Positions 51,864 to 58,769 of a stretch of DNA of 58,769 nt are shown piece after piece. The DNA is from an uncultured Ruminococcus sp. (GTDB lineage: Bacteria; Bacillota; Clostridia; Oscillospirales; Ruminococcaceae). The notes under the pieces were generated by a model. The model was given only the letters and a program-made list of their open reading frames with translations. It ran no database searches and was not told where the DNA came from. The position numbers were made by a program, and so were the translations under genes. Position 1 is the stretch's first letter, and each line of letters opens with the position of its first letter. Location of the stretch: positions 1 to 58,769 of the forward strand of contig CALXIQ010000029.1 in NCBI GenBank assembly GCA_944388405.1, in the 5' to 3' direction.

Positions 51864-52925
51864 TTATCCTCTGTCGTAATCAAATTCGATAATATTGCCC
51901 GTTGCCGCATTAATGGTATAGTCGTATTCCATGCCGTTGTAGTAGAAGGACACGTCATATTCCACCATTCCATCGTCATTTTCAAGCTTCGCCTTTGAAA
52001 ACTGCACTTGAGACTCGGTAAATCCCGCATGGTCAAGGGCAATCTGCTTTGCTCTGTCAACGCCTATGTAGGAATCATTACCCCCAGTGTTTCCGCCGTT
52101 TGACTGAATGTTAAAGGCTTCGGTGCTTTTCTCTCTTACCGTTCCGTCGGAGGCGTTTATTTCATAATCATACTCGGTGTCGGAGGTGTAAAATTCTACG
52201 TCGTAAACTGTTGTACGGTCGTCTCTGTCAAGATTTACCCTGATAAAGGTAACCTGACTTTCGGAAAGACCTGCGTCGGCAAGAGCTGCCGCTTTAGCTT
52301 GCTCCTCTGAAATTATGCCGCTCTGCTGGGTGTTTGTCTGTTGTGAATTTGACTGCTGAGTATTCGCCTGCTGGGAGTCTGTCCGAGAAGAATCTGTCTG
52401 CTGTGCATCAGCCTGTGATGAATCTGTCTGCTGGGTATCAGCCTGCGAAGAATCGTTCTGGGGCTGAGCGGGAGTCTGCGCCTGTACCTGCTCACTCTGA
52501 GACGAGCTGTCGTCAATCAGCTGCTGAGATTCGGCGGAAGATTCTGTAGCTGGGCTGTCAGCCTGAGAGGAGAGATTCTGATTTATTGTCATGCCCGGCA
52601 CATTGCCGTCAATATCTCTTGAAACAATATCTCCGTCGCTTGCCTGAATGCTGTACTCATACTCAACGCCGTTGCTGTAGAAGTCTACATCATAGCAGAA
52701 ACGTCCGTCGTCATAGCCAAGCCTTGCCCGCAGTCCCGAAACCTCCGATTCATCAAGTGCTGCGTCCTCCAAAGCAATTCTCTGGGCTTCATCCTCGCCG
52801 ATAGAGGTGGCTCTTACCACAATTGCACCGATTGCGAAAGCCAGAAGCAGAACAATAATTACTATGCAGATGATTGAGATTACCTTTCTTTTTGTGGTGC
52901 TGAATAAGCTTTTGATTTTTGTCAT
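51864..52925 (-). CDS. Membrane-anchored protein with three PepSY domains
   Basis: 353 aa. A membrane helix (about 14-36) is followed by PepSY 1 (about 40-105), a long Gln/Ser/Asp/Thr-rich linker with QTDSSQAD-type repeats (about 115-200), PepSY 2 (about 205-268) and PepSY 3 (about 285-353). Each has the AxxIALxDAgl...V and YDVxFY...EYDYxIxAxxG pattern. PepSY modules bind peptides or inhibit proteases. ATG 52925 with AAGGAG upstream. It sits directly downstream of a two-component system, and a direct repeat adjoins its promoter, so it is probably a target of it. Confidence 0.85.
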   Translation of the reverse strand: MTKIKSLFSTTKRKVISIICIVIIVLLLAFAIGAIVVRATSIGEDEAQRIALEDAALDESEVSGLRARLGYDDGRFCYDVDFYSNGVEYEYSIQASDGDIVSRDIDGNVPGMTINQNLSSQADSPATESSAESQQLIDDSSSQSEQVQAQTPAQPQNDSSQADTQQTDSSQADAQQTDSSRTDSQQANTQQSNSQQTNTQQSGIISEEQAKAAALADAGLSESQVTFIRVNLDRDDRTTVYDVEFYTSDTEYDYEINASDGTVREKSTEAFNIQSNGGNTGGNDSYIGVDRAKQIALDHAGFTESQVQFSKAKLENDDGMVEYDVSFYYNGMEYDYTINAATGNIIEFDYDRG

Positions 52926-52956
52926 AATGTATCACTCCTTTTTTGATTGTACCTAC

Positions 52957-52989
52957 AGTATAAACTGCGAATATTAGAGAAACATTAGA
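52957..52989 (-). promoter_or_regulatory. PepSY promoter with 11-bp direct repeat (response-regulator box candidate)
   Basis: On the minus strand TCTAAT occurs at 52984-52989 and 52973-52978, starting 11 bp apart and extended as TCTAATgTT / TCTAATaTT, followed 10 bp later by the -10 box TATACT (52957-52962). The repeats replace a normal -35, as at OmpR/PhoB-family activated promoters. Confidence 0.6.
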
Positions 52990-53034
52990 ACAAAAAATTT
53001 TTTAAAATTATTTTTTAAGGCTTATTTTTTTCGG

Positions 53035-54438
53035 TTATAGGCGGGGAAAACGCACTGTGAACACGCTGCCCTCTCCCTCATTTGAGGAAACCTCCACGCT
53101 GCCGCTATGATAATCGGCTATGTCTTTAACCATTGCAAGTCCAAGCCCCGTACCCTCGGTGTTGCGGGAGGAATCCGCCCGGTAAAAGCGTTCAAATATT
53201 TTCTTTTGCTGCTCTTTTGAAATTCCAATACCGTTATCCTTTACAGTGAGAATAATTTCATCAGTTTCATCAAGGGTGACGATTATCTCCCCGTCCTGAC
53301 GTCCATAACGATAGGCGTTGCTTATAAGATTGGTAAGCAGTCTTGTCAGCAGGGTGCGGTTTCCCGATACAAACACACCTTGTTTAATATGCCATTCAAG
53401 AGCTATGTTCTTATCCATTATAAGCGACATATCGCTGCAAACGTCCTCAGCAAGGGCGCTTAAATCAAGCCTTTCCATGGGATAGCTTTTTCCGTTTTGC
53501 TCCATTCGGGCGAAGCAAAGCATATCCTCAATAAGCCGTGACATTTTTCTGCCCTGCCGCTGAATTACCGTTAAAGCTTCGGTATATTCCTCGGCAGTTC
53601 TTGGCTCCTCTAAGGTGTATTCGCACTGAGCCATTATTACCGCCATAGGAGTGCGCAGCTCGTGAGATGCATCGGAGGTGAACCGCTGCTCGGTTTTGAA
53701 GGCTTCGTCAAGGCGGCTGAACATATCGTCAAAAACATTTGCCAGCTTGTGAAGCTCGTCGCTGCCCTTACCAAGTCCGATACGCTTGTTAAGGTCACGT
53801 CCCCGGCTTATCTGAGACGCCGCTTCGGTGATTTTCTCAACGGGGCGCAGCGCCCTGCCGGCAATCCAGTAGCCCCCGATTACAGCCAGCAAAAGCAAGG
53901 CAGGCAGCGCAATTGCCGATATCCTTATTATAGAGTTAAGCTGCCCGGTGCCCTGATTTTCAGAAACCATTCCCCTCAGCCACAGTTCCTCGGTGCCGTC
54001 AGATTCAAGACGGCAGTCAAACACATAGTATGTAGTGCCGTCAGACACCGCCGGGCGCATTGTTCTGTCTGAAAAGGGTATGTCCGCCGTCACCATCGCC
54101 AGGGGATTTTCGCCGTAAAGCAGCCTACCGTCGTTATGATACAGGGCGGTAATAATGCCGTTTACACGGTCGAGAAAATCATCGTCTATTTCAAGATAGC
54201 CTCCGTTGTAGGCAATATACTGGTCGTCGCCGTGGTCGCTTTGCACATCGCTGAGCTGTTCAAAAAACTCAACCTCGTCAACGTTATCCTCCACCGTTTC
54301 AATCAGGTTATCCTGAATATTTTTCTGCATTACCGAATTGCTCGCCCACAGAATAATGCAGAATGTTACGGCGACGATAAAAATCATTATCACCGCAAAC
54401 CATATTGTTACTTTGAATTTTACAGACAAGTTTTTCAT
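53035..54438 (-). CDS. Sensor histidine kinase
   Basis: 467 aa membrane kinase. Helices at about 10-32 and 172-195 enclose a ~140-residue extracellular sensor (35-170). HAMP about 195-248, HisKA with His259 in SDASHELRTPMAV, and a HATPase_c domain with N box LTNLISNAYRYG, G1 DNGIGISKEQQ, F box and G2 GTGLGLAMVKDI. It starts at ATG 54438, overlapping the regulator's stop by ATGA, so they are translationally coupled. It senses an outside signal, nature unknown. Confidence 0.92.
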   Translation of the reverse strand: MKNLSVKFKVTIWFAVIMIFIVAVTFCIILWASNSVMQKNIQDNLIETVEDNVDEVEFFEQLSDVQSDHGDDQYIAYNGGYLEIDDDFLDRVNGIITALYHNDGRLLYGENPLAMVTADIPFSDRTMRPAVSDGTTYYVFDCRLESDGTEELWLRGMVSENQGTGQLNSIIRISAIALPALLLLAVIGGYWIAGRALRPVEKITEAASQISRGRDLNKRIGLGKGSDELHKLANVFDDMFSRLDEAFKTEQRFTSDASHELRTPMAVIMAQCEYTLEEPRTAEEYTEALTVIQRQGRKMSRLIEDMLCFARMEQNGKSYPMERLDLSALAEDVCSDMSLIMDKNIALEWHIKQGVFVSGNRTLLTRLLTNLISNAYRYGRQDGEIIVTLDETDEIILTVKDNGIGISKEQQKKIFERFYRADSSRNTEGTGLGLAMVKDIADYHSGSVEVSSNEGEGSVFTVRFPRL

Positions 54439-55109
54439 TTCTTTTCCTTTATCACATATCCGCTGCCCCGTACCGTATGAATAAGCTTATCGGGACGGTC
54501 GCCGTCGATCTTCTTTCTCAGGTAGCTGATGTAAACGTCCACCACGTTTGTGCCGCCCTCGTAGTCAAAATTCCAGATGTGGTTTTCAATTTTTTCTCTT
54601 GAAAGCACAATGCCTTTGTTTCTCATAAGATATTCAAGCAGATTGTATTCCTTGGCGGAAAGGGTAATCTCACATTCTCCCCGTCTGACTGTATGAGAAG
54701 CGGTGTCAAGGGTAAGGTCGGCGACCCGCAGTATATTATCGGTCATGCCGAATTTTTTTCTGGTCATAGCCCGCAGCCTTGCCGCCAGTTCCTCAAAGGA
54801 AAAGGGTTTTACAAGATAATCGTCCGCACCGCTGTCAAGCCCCTTTACCTTGTCTGAAACGGAGTCCTTCGCCGTCAGAAACAGCGTGGGGGTGGATTTT
54901 CCCTGACTTCTCAGGTAGCTTAAAACTCCAAAGCCGTCCACACGGGGCATCATTATATCCAGAATAACCGCATCATATTCGGCGGCTTTAAGATAGTCTA
55001 TCGCCTCAGCGCCGTCAAAGCAGCTGTCAACGGAATAGCCGTCCGACGTAAGCTTGCGTGTAATTATGTTATTTAAGTCCCGCTCGTCCTCCGCCAGAAG
55101 AATACGCAT
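54435..55109 (-). CDS. OmpR/PhoB-family response regulator
   Basis: 224 aa. Receiver domain: acidic pair ED (8-9), phospho-acceptor Asp51 in AVILDIMMPRVDG, Thr of LFLTAKDS and Lys of YLVKPFSF. The C-terminal winged helix has LSAKEYNLLEYLMRNKGIVLSREKI and the YISYLRKKID/IHTVRGSGYVI end. ATG 55109 (MRILLAED) has GGAG 9 nt upstream; the frame extends four codons further without a ribosome site. It forms an operon with the kinase. Confidence 0.93.
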   Translation of the reverse strand: MRILLAEDERDLNNIITRKLTSDGYSVDSCFDGAEAIDYLKAAEYDAVILDIMMPRVDGFGVLSYLRSQGKSTPTLFLTAKDSVSDKVKGLDSGADDYLVKPFSFEELAARLRAMTRKKFGMTDNILRVADLTLDTASHTVRRGECEITLSAKEYNLLEYLMRNKGIVLSREKIENHIWNFDYEGGTNVVDVYISYLRKKIDGDRPDKLIHTVRGSGYVIKEKK

Positions 55110-55415
55110 TTTCACCAACTCCAAAACAAATATTTATCCTCTTGCGACCATGATTATTATATCATAAAAAGAACCGTAAGGCGATTCCTTAGTACGATAA
55201 AATGCTGTTAAAACAATTTGGGTTGCACTTTGTTTCAAGGTTATTATATCACAGACAGTCGCCGATTTCAAGGACAAAACCTCACCGCTACAATACAAAA
55301 TGGCAGAATTTAACCCCGAAGCGTTATGCGCTTTCGGGGTATGAAAACAATCGGCTTAACGTTACGTTTTATTATTGGTCGGTATTTATTGCCGCAGGAC
55401 ATTGTTTATCATCTG
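55110..55415. other. Intergenic gap between two minus-strand units
   Basis: No supported gene. ACCCCGAA-GCG / CGC-TTtCGGGGT (55313-55340) is a stem-loop beyond the lipoprotein gene and may be its terminator, although the T-run is poor. An AT-rich region near 55150 (minus TATAAT at 55155-55160) may hold the regulator promoter; no good -35 is visible. Confidence 0.45.
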
Positions 55416-56579
55416 TCAATACGTTCTTACTGTTACTACTTTGTCAAAATCTCCGTTAAGAAAATCCTCCTTAGTCAGATATCCGATTCCAACTGACAGC
55501 GTATTGCTTTCGTCACAGCTCAGATAAATCTTGTCGTTAAGTACTGCGAATATAAGGGTTGCGACTCCACAAGGTTTGCCTATCAGCTTTGATTCTTTGG
55601 CATTCAGATCATATAAATAGTAGGTGCCAGTTTTGTTGTAAATAAAACTGTTATCGTCAAGATAATAATATCCTGAAAAAGTGCCTTCCGGGCTGTCTGT
55701 CACAGTATCCACCGTTACATCCTCTCCGCCGAAAGAATAATTGTGAAGTGAATATTCTTGTCCCGAATACGTTGTATACAGCACGCCTTTTGTATTGAAT
55801 CCACCGTAAAAATATGCGTTTTCAAAAGCCTTCAACATTTCATCTTCTCGGCTCTCAAGATTGTATCTATAAATCTCTCCGTGATTGAGCATATCCTCTG
55901 TGTATTCAAAAAGATAATATATATTTTCACCGTCGAAGCTTACCTTGCTTATTTTGCCCCTTTCGGCTTTATGACTGCATATATCGACGGTTTCTCCGCT
56001 TTCGAGGTCAATTGTATATATTCCCGCCTCCCACTCGGGAACTTCAGGCACAACGCCGTTGTTTATTGCCGAAAGGTCGTAAGGATTTGAATATGCAATA
56101 ATAACACTGTCGTTAGTAAAAAGCGTTTGGTCTATAACCTGCGCATCTATTTCGGCTATCGGTTTGCGGTTTGAGCCGTCCACCTCAGCGGCAAACAAAG
56201 TTTTGACGCCCAGAGCATCGCCATTTTCGGGATATGAAAGGTAAAGCTTGCCATTAAGATAGCAAAGACTGTTTACGGTGCAATTCACAACCCCGGTACA
56301 GTCCGAGTCTGAGGTTATTGTGAATTTTTCGTGCTTGCAGGATGGATCTGAGCAGATTACAACAGTCTGGTCAGACTGTGCGTCATAATAATAAATGCGC
56401 TGATCCTCCCGATAAATTATTCCCGAATCCATATAGGTTGTTTCCGATAAATTGTCAACCGCATAATTAACCGAAGTCTGTGCCGAATCACCGCTGCTTT
56501 CTGTATTCTCATCATTATTGCCGCAGCCTGCCGCCGACAAACAAAGCAGGCAGGTTAAAATTAATATAAGCTTTTTCAT
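55416..56579 (-). CDS. Lipoprotein with beta-propeller-like repeats
   Basis: 387 aa. A lipoprotein signal (ILILTCLLCLSAAGCGNND, lipobox AAGC, Cys19) is followed by a linker and repeated YY/LY...DGxNIYYL-type blades (about 50-385): RIYYYDAQSDQ, GKLYLSYPENGD, GENIYYLFEYTED, GTYYLYDLNAK, DKIYLSCDES. This resembles DUF5050-like propellers. The function is unknown. Its ATG overlaps the upstream stop (ATGA), so it is coupled to the solute-binding protein gene and probably acts with it. Also possible: a surface sensor. Confidence 0.72.
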   Translation of the reverse strand: MKKLILILTCLLCLSAAGCGNNDENTESSGDSAQTSVNYAVDNLSETTYMDSGIIYREDQRIYYYDAQSDQTVVICSDPSCKHEKFTITSDSDCTGVVNCTVNSLCYLNGKLYLSYPENGDALGVKTLFAAEVDGSNRKPIAEIDAQVIDQTLFTNDSVIIAYSNPYDLSAINNGVVPEVPEWEAGIYTIDLESGETVDICSHKAERGKISKVSFDGENIYYLFEYTEDMLNHGEIYRYNLESREDEMLKAFENAYFYGGFNTKGVLYTTYSGQEYSLHNYSFGGEDVTVDTVTDSPEGTFSGYYYLDDNSFIYNKTGTYYLYDLNAKESKLIGKPCGVATLIFAVLNDKIYLSCDESNTLSVGIGYLTKEDFLNGDFDKVVTVRTY

Positions 56580-58029
56580 GGCTGTTCTCCATCGGTTTTA
56601 AAACTTTCAAACTGCTCGTTAATCTCTTCCGCCAACTCGTTTATTCCGGCTTCGTCAAGCCTTTGCCGGATTTGCTCAAACTCCTCTTCAAAATTTTCAC
56701 TTTTCCAGACGTTCAAACCGTCATTGCAAATGCTTATTATCTCCGACAAATTGTCGCTTATTTCAGAATAATCGGCGTTGAACCCAAGAAAAACGGAAGC
56801 TGAAACATCGTTGTCATAATATTCCTTACTGCCTGATGTGTCTGCGGAAAAATAGTTATCGCCTATTATTAATTCGGCAGTAAACACCACAGACTGCTCG
56901 CTTTCGGGGTCTGAAAGCACCAGAAATTTTAATACCTCCGGCTCAGTCCGCACAAGTGTCAGCAGTTCAAAAGCCGTTTCTTTATTATCCGAATCAGCCA
57001 CTATACCTGTCCCTGCGGCGGGGCGCGAATAAATCATTGAAGGAGTAGTTTTAACGGTAAATTTATCATTATTCTCATATGCGCTTACGTCGCCTGCGAT
57101 TATAACTTTAAAATTTTCTGAATCAACCATTTGGCTGTATGCACTGTTGTCGATACCGTTGCCTAATAAATTAAGGTCGTAATTTATATAACCCTCGTTA
57201 TAATAATCATTAAGCGTTGTAAAAAATCAAGCGTCGGCTCATCGTTAAACACCGGAATAATACTCCGGCTTTCCTCTGAATAAATCAGTCCGTTTTCATA
57301 ATAATCGCCGTTTAAATGTGAAAAAGCAAAGCTGTCTATCAGATATATAATATCGGAAAAGTTGTCCCGACCACTTGGCTCTCCCATCAGGTCATCAAGC
57401 GAAGAAAATTTCATATCAAAATTCTCGGCAGCTTCTTTATCGATATAATCATTGTTAAAAACGTAGCTGTAACCAAAAACTCCTGCGCAAAGATTGGGAA
57501 TTGAATATATTGTACCGTCCACAGCCATCGACTGCCACTGCTTCTCACTGTAAAGCTCATACAGCTGACTGCCTTCAAGTAAACTGTCCATTTCTGCAAA
57601 ATAACCATTTCTCATCAAGCTGCATACAGCATTTGTATCGGTATTGAATCCCGTAAAAGCAATATCCAGTTCGCCGGAATAGTTCTCCAGTTCACTAAAA
57701 TAACTGTCAAAAGGCAAACTCACAAAATCAAGATTGAAATCGTAATTGTTATCGGCAAGATACCGATTCAGCGAATTCAGGTTTTCAACGCTTATGTCGC
57801 ATAGATCCGGAATTGCCCAATACAGGATATTGTCGCTTAAAAAAATCTTTTCAACCTCGCTGCTGCCGCCCGATGGACTTTCCGTAATGCTCGATTGGTT
57901 TTGATCTGCGCTTTCAACACGACTTTGCTCACCTGCTGCACTTGAAGTATTGTCGTTGGCAGCCTCATCCGAGCAAGCCGCAAAAAGTAAGCATATAACG
58001 CTCAGTACCGCCAGAATGTTTTTCTTCAC
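56576..58029 (-). pseudogene. Extracellular solute-binding lipoprotein, frameshifted
   Basis: Two reading frames form one gene. The 5' part (GTG 58029, GGGAG upstream) has a lipoprotein signal KKNILAVLSVICLLFAACS and the N-terminal lobe of a family 1 solute-binding protein (ILYWAIPDL, AFTGFNTDTN, GTIYSIPNLCAGVFGYSY). It ends in a wrong frame just after a run of six T (A6 at 57221-57226 on the plus strand). With one more T the frame reads FTTLNDYYNEGYINYDL and continues into the 3' part (VDSENFKVIIAGDVSAY) to 56576, for about 484 aa. It may be a real mutation, a sequencing error, or slippage. Confidence 0.8.
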
Positions 58030-58232
58030 AATTCTCCCCCCATTGCAAATAAACATAGGACAAACCCGTGTGATGGGTAACATAATCCACAATTCAATTA
58101 TACACCACTGCTAATTATTTTCAAGACGTTTTTGTGCTATTTGCATTATGCTCCCTGAATTTCTGCCTATTGCACAACATTTGCTGCTAAAATTTGTGCA
58201 AAATTTCAAGCCATAATGTTCCTGCTGAATTA

Positions 58233-58246
58233 TGCAAACGTTTCCA
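58233..58246. promoter_or_regulatory. LacI/GalR-family operator candidate
   Basis: TGCAAACGTTTCCA, one base off the perfect palindrome TGCAAACGTTTGCA typical of MalR-like LacI-family operators, located about 205 bp upstream of the solute-binding gene. Confidence 0.5.
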
Positions 58247-58420
58247 ATGATTTTGCTGTCAAAATGTTCTGTAAATAACCTCCATGTGAAAAGATACAAA
58301 ACGATCCCTTGTAGATAGAAAAATATAAAACTCTCCCGCCGCAGTAAAACCGTCAGAATAAAAATCTATACTATTTTTAAGATGCCCTTGCATTATTCTA
58401 AGATTTATACACTTTTATTT

Positions 58421-58455
58421 TTACACCCCCGATGCAACCACATCGAGGGGTGTAA
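58421..58455 (-). terminator. Stem-loop at the end of the right-edge gene
   Basis: 9-bp plus 5-bp stem with a one-base bulge, 12 nt after the stop codon. The minus strand continues AAATAAAAG, with no T-run, so it may be a processing or stability hairpin rather than a classic terminator. Confidence 0.45.
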
Positions 58456-58467
58456 CAGTATGCCTGT

Positions 58468-58769
58468 TCAGCGATAACCCTGTTCCTTTTTTATCTGATT
58501 TTTAAGCATTTCTTTTTCTTCGGTCCTGTACTTTTTCATCTTCGGAGAAATAATAATTTGCGTCAGGACTACCGCCAGCAATGACCCAAACACAATCAGA
58601 CCAATAGTATAATTCACATTTCCTGCGTAAGCCAGAGAATGAATAATCATAAGTGTCAACGCTCCCTGAATACAGGCGGCAATTTCTCCGGCTTGTTTGC
58701 CGAACACCGCATCGTGAAATATAGGCGAATTTCCTAACGTGTGATCTTTAAAATAGGAAACCGCTATAA
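58468..58769 (-). CDS. Partial membrane protein (C-terminal end), cut by the window edge
   Basis: The frame is open from the right edge to the stop at 58468, giving the last 100 residues: SYFKDHTLGNSPIFHDAVFG, then two hydrophobic segments (about QGALTLMIIHSLAYAG and YTIGLIVFGSLLAVVLTQIII) and a basic-acidic tail (KMKKYRTEEKEMLKNQIKKE). It looks like the end of a multi-span transporter such as an MFS protein, but the family cannot be fixed from this piece. A GTG at 58707 is inside the frame and is probably not the start. Confidence 0.6.
   Translation of the reverse strand, partial: IAVSYFKDHTLGNSPIFHDAVFGKQAGEIAACIQGALTLMIIHSLAYAGNVNYTIGLIVFGSLLAVVLTQIIISPKMKKYRTEEKEMLKNQIKKEQGYR

Larger units (their letters stand above)
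58030..58455. other. Leader region of the solute-binding gene with operator and stem-loop
   Basis: No supported gene. It holds a LacI-type operator candidate (58233-58246) and a stem-loop TTACACCCC-c-GATG / CATC-ga-GGGGTGTAA (58421-58455) just after the stop of the right-edge gene. Minus-strand TTGACA (58257-58262) and CATAAT (58229-58234) are 22 bp apart, too far for a standard promoter. Confidence 0.5.

Noticed and set aside
58111..58299. A 62-codon minus-strand frame upstream of the solute-binding gene
   Set aside because: It overlaps the operator region and lacks a ribosome site and any recognisable feature.

Overview
The window looks like chromosome of a low-to-mid GC, anaerobic, spore-forming Clostridia, most likely an Oscillospirales/Ruminococcaceae-type gut organism. 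Evidence: two T-box leaders, a SleB/CwlJ-type cortex hydrolase, a pyruvate:ferredoxin oxidoreductase, Firmicutes-style AGGAGG ribosome binding sites and several small families typical of this group (DUF6472, DUF4830, DUF5662, DUF6512). The taxonomic placement is inference. I see no prophage, insertion sequence with a transposase, or CRISPR array. Most of the window is ordinary core genome.

Layout. 1-422: tandem promoters and leader of an rRNA operon that runs leftward off the window edge. 423-5210 (+): SleB-like hydrolase, an oligosaccharide flippase with a long C-terminal membrane extension, a PC4/YdbC-type DNA-binding protein and a ROK regulator, plus a 41-residue membrane micro-protein on the minus strand. 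5304-9113 (-): CarD-like regulator, a four-gene cluster ending in a FemAB-type ligase, and sfsA. 9217-12516 (+): isoleucine-type T-box, threonine ammonia-lyase, RidA, then a ClC channel behind a strong terminator. 12594-16388 (+): PFOR behind a Rex-like operator. 16448-23527 (-): ATL protein, SseB/GT2/TatD, SGNH-hydrolase lipoprotein, an orphan sugar-ABC ATPase, rsuA and a DUF4830 protein. 23692-30885 (+): a class B PBP, methylglyoxal synthase, T-box-controlled hisS and aspS with an unrecognised gene between them, and a DtxR/MntR-like regulator. 30954-33893 (-): Bax1-like protein, DUF5662, gdhA. 34281-37275 (+): PF06541 membrane protein and a secreted serine hydrolase with fibronectin-type domains. 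37355-45233 (-): TldD/TldE pair, uridine phosphorylase, DUF3592, nadB-nadC and a Ser/Asp-rich zinc-ribbon protein. 45522-46704: tRNA-Pro(TGG), a 500-bp inverted-repeat element, DUF6512. 46781-51205: ferredoxin-like protein divergent from a Crp/Fnr regulator, then fruK and ptsI. 51330-58769 (-): HxlR regulator, a response regulator / histidine kinase / triple-PepSY cluster, a lipoprotein, a frameshifted solute-binding lipoprotein, and the end of a membrane protein cut by the window edge.

How genes fit together. IlvA makes the reactive enamine that RidA hydrolyses, and the leader reads as tRNA-Ile responsive, so this is a biosynthetic Ile module. Fructose-1-phosphate kinase and PTS enzyme I mark sugar uptake feeding glycolysis; methylglyoxal synthase is an overflow valve; PFOR converts pyruvate to acetyl-CoA and reduced ferredoxin, apparently under redox control. 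NadB and NadC make NAD from aspartate, but NadA is not here.

The best candidates for something undescribed are regulatory: a 25-bp palindrome just downstream of the nadB promoter; an 11-bp direct repeat abutting the -10 box of the triple-PepSY gene beside its two-component system; the inverted-repeat/REP-like element after tRNA-Pro; and the micro-protein at 1166-1291. I did not find a clearly novel multi-gene system.
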